Both the position numbers and the translations under genes were made by a program. The notes beneath the pieces are model-generated. The model saw nothing but the letters and a program-made list of their open reading frames with translations, ran no database searches and was not told the DNA's origin. Shown piece by piece: positions 45,208 to 46,155 of a DNA stretch of 46,155 nt (positions are counted from its first letter, which is position 1; the number at the start of each line of letters is the position of its first letter). Origin of the DNA: Enterococcus sp. DIV0212c (GTDB taxonomy: Bacteria > Bacillota > Bacilli > Lactobacillales > Enterococcaceae); the NCBI RefSeq assembly GCF_017377505.1, contig NZ_JAFREN010000009.1, forward strand, positions 1-46,155, read 5' to 3'.

Positions 45208-46137
45208 ATGAGAAAATTAAATAAGTGGCTACTAGGTTCTGGTCTATTCACTTTGGCGCTTTTTTTATCTGGATGTGTCAAAACAGGATCTGACGGTCAA
45301 CCGACAGGTGAAGGAATCATCTATAACGTTTTAGTTAAACCAATGAGCAGTGCTATTACATACCTTGTTGATAATTTCGATTGGAATTATGGCTGGGCAA
45401 TTATTTTCATCACGGTCATTGTTAGAATCATCATTATGCCATTGGGATTAAGTCAATCGAAAAAAAGTATGGTTCAAACAGAAAAAATGCAAGCCATCAA
45501 GCCTCAAATCGATGCTGCTCAAGCAAAATTAAAAGAAGCAACCTCTCGTGAAGAGCAAATGCAAGCTCAAGCTGAATTGCAACAAGTCTACAAAGAAAAC
45601 AATATGAGTATGATGGGCGGTATCGGTTGTCTACCCTTACTGATTCAAATGCCGATTTTCTCTGCTTTATTCTTTGCTGCTCGCTATACAAAAGGAATTG
45701 GTGATGCTAGTTTCTTCGGCGTTAATCTTGGACAACCAAGTATTGTATTTGTCGTTTTAGCTGGTGTAGCTTATTTAATTCAAGGATATATTTCTACTAT
45801 CGGTATCCCAGAAGAACAAAAGAAAACAATGAAATCAATGTTGATCGTCTCTCCATTAATGATCGTATTTATGTCAATCAGTTCTCCTGCCGGAGTAACT
45901 TTATACTGGGTCGTTGGAGGTATCTTCACTTGTATTCAAACGTTTATTACAAACATTCTATTAAAACCAAGAATCAAAGCTCAAGTTGCCGAAGAATTAA
46001 AACAAAATCCACCGAAACAAGTGGTTACGCCTCGTAAAGATGTAACCCCTGTAGCAGAAAAAACAACACAAAAAAGTAAGTCACAAAACAATGGTTCTGG
46101 CAAAGGACGCAATGCTGGAAAACAAAATAGAAATTAA
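45208..46137 (+). CDS. yidC: Membrane protein insertase YidC (lipoprotein form)
   Basis: Inserts and folds membrane proteins with or without Sec. 309 residues from the ATG at 45208 (MRKLNKWLLG), preceded by GGGAAG. Lipobox LFLSGC with lipidated Cys at 23, then five helices: about 60-85 (WAIIFITVIVRIIIMPLGL, with the conserved hydrophilic-groove Arg), 135-155, 175-195, 210-230 and 235-255. It ends in a Lys/Gln/Asn-rich basic tail that may contact ribosomes. Firmicutes usually have two YidC copies; this is the acyP-linked one. Confidence 0.95.
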   Translation: MRKLNKWLLGSGLFTLALFLSGCVKTGSDGQPTGEGIIYNVLVKPMSSAITYLVDNFDWNYGWAIIFITVIVRIIIMPLGLSQSKKSMVQTEKMQAIKPQIDAAQAKLKEATSREEQMQAQAELQQVYKENNMSMMGGIGCLPLLIQMPIFSALFFAARYTKGIGDASFFGVNLGQPSIVFVVLAGVAYLIQGYISTIGIPEEQKKTMKSMLIVSPLMIVFMSISSPAGVTLYWVVGGIFTCIQTFITNILLKPRIKAQVAEELKQNPPKQVVTPRKDVTPVAEKTTQKSKSQNNGSGKGRNAGKQNRN

Positions 46138-46155
46138 ACAATAAAAGAAGAACCA

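Overview
The window is low-GC Firmicute DNA with the housekeeping gene order of the genus Enterococcus. Its marks are uppS-cdsA-dxr-rseP(eep)-proS-polC, rpsB-tsf-pyrH-frr, zapA-cvpA-mutS2-trxA-uvrC, and a cell-surface cluster of WxL, DUF916/DUF3324 and small LPXTG proteins. The species cannot be fixed from sequence reading alone. Almost every gene is on the minus strand. The exceptions are a Mga-like regulator, a LacI-family regulator, an acylphosphatase and yidC.

Region 1 (about 1-10.2 kb) is accessory. Read on the minus strand, a 'csc-type' surface operon runs from a small LPXTG anchor protein (8329) through a broken gene, three WxL proteins and a DUF916/DUF3324 WxL-interacting protein. An OmpR-like winged-helix regulator and a 789-residue Ig-like/WxL protein follow. 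A divergent Mga-type regulator (8685-10157) is the obvious candidate controller. The broken gene at 7384-7874 is a collapsed paralogue of the 789-residue protein: its N-terminal signal segment is frameshifted and joined to the last ~105 codons.

Region 2 (10.3-15.3 kb) holds a GH4 6-phospho-beta-glucosidase divergent from a LacI-family repressor. The shared promoter carries a palindromic operator between -35 and -10 and a cre site that fits the CcpA consensus. An ABC-2 exporter pair follows.

Region 3 (15.5-46.2 kb) is core: DNA repair (uvrC, mutS2), thioredoxin, division (zapA), replication (polC), translation (proS, tsf, rpsB, frr), isoprenoid/envelope synthesis (uppS, cdsA, dxr), intramembrane proteolysis (rseP), UMP kinase, an rRNA methyltransferase, acylphosphatase and the YidC insertase. 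Two accessory cassettes interrupt it. One is a lone 1008-residue MucBP/WxL-like surface protein between zapA and polC. The other is an ABC transporter operon ending in a PASTA-repeat protein that has no kinase domain.

Two repeat families stand out. One is a ~122-bp structured element present three times in tandem in front of tsf, once in front of polC and as a fragment in front of trxA. Its stem bases change in step between copies, so it looks like a selected 5'-UTR RNA structure; this is the best candidate for something undescribed. The other is a dispersed GGGACA...TGTCCC-bounded intergenic repeat whose left end works as an intrinsic terminator. One copy supplies the last codons and stop of the LacI-family gene.
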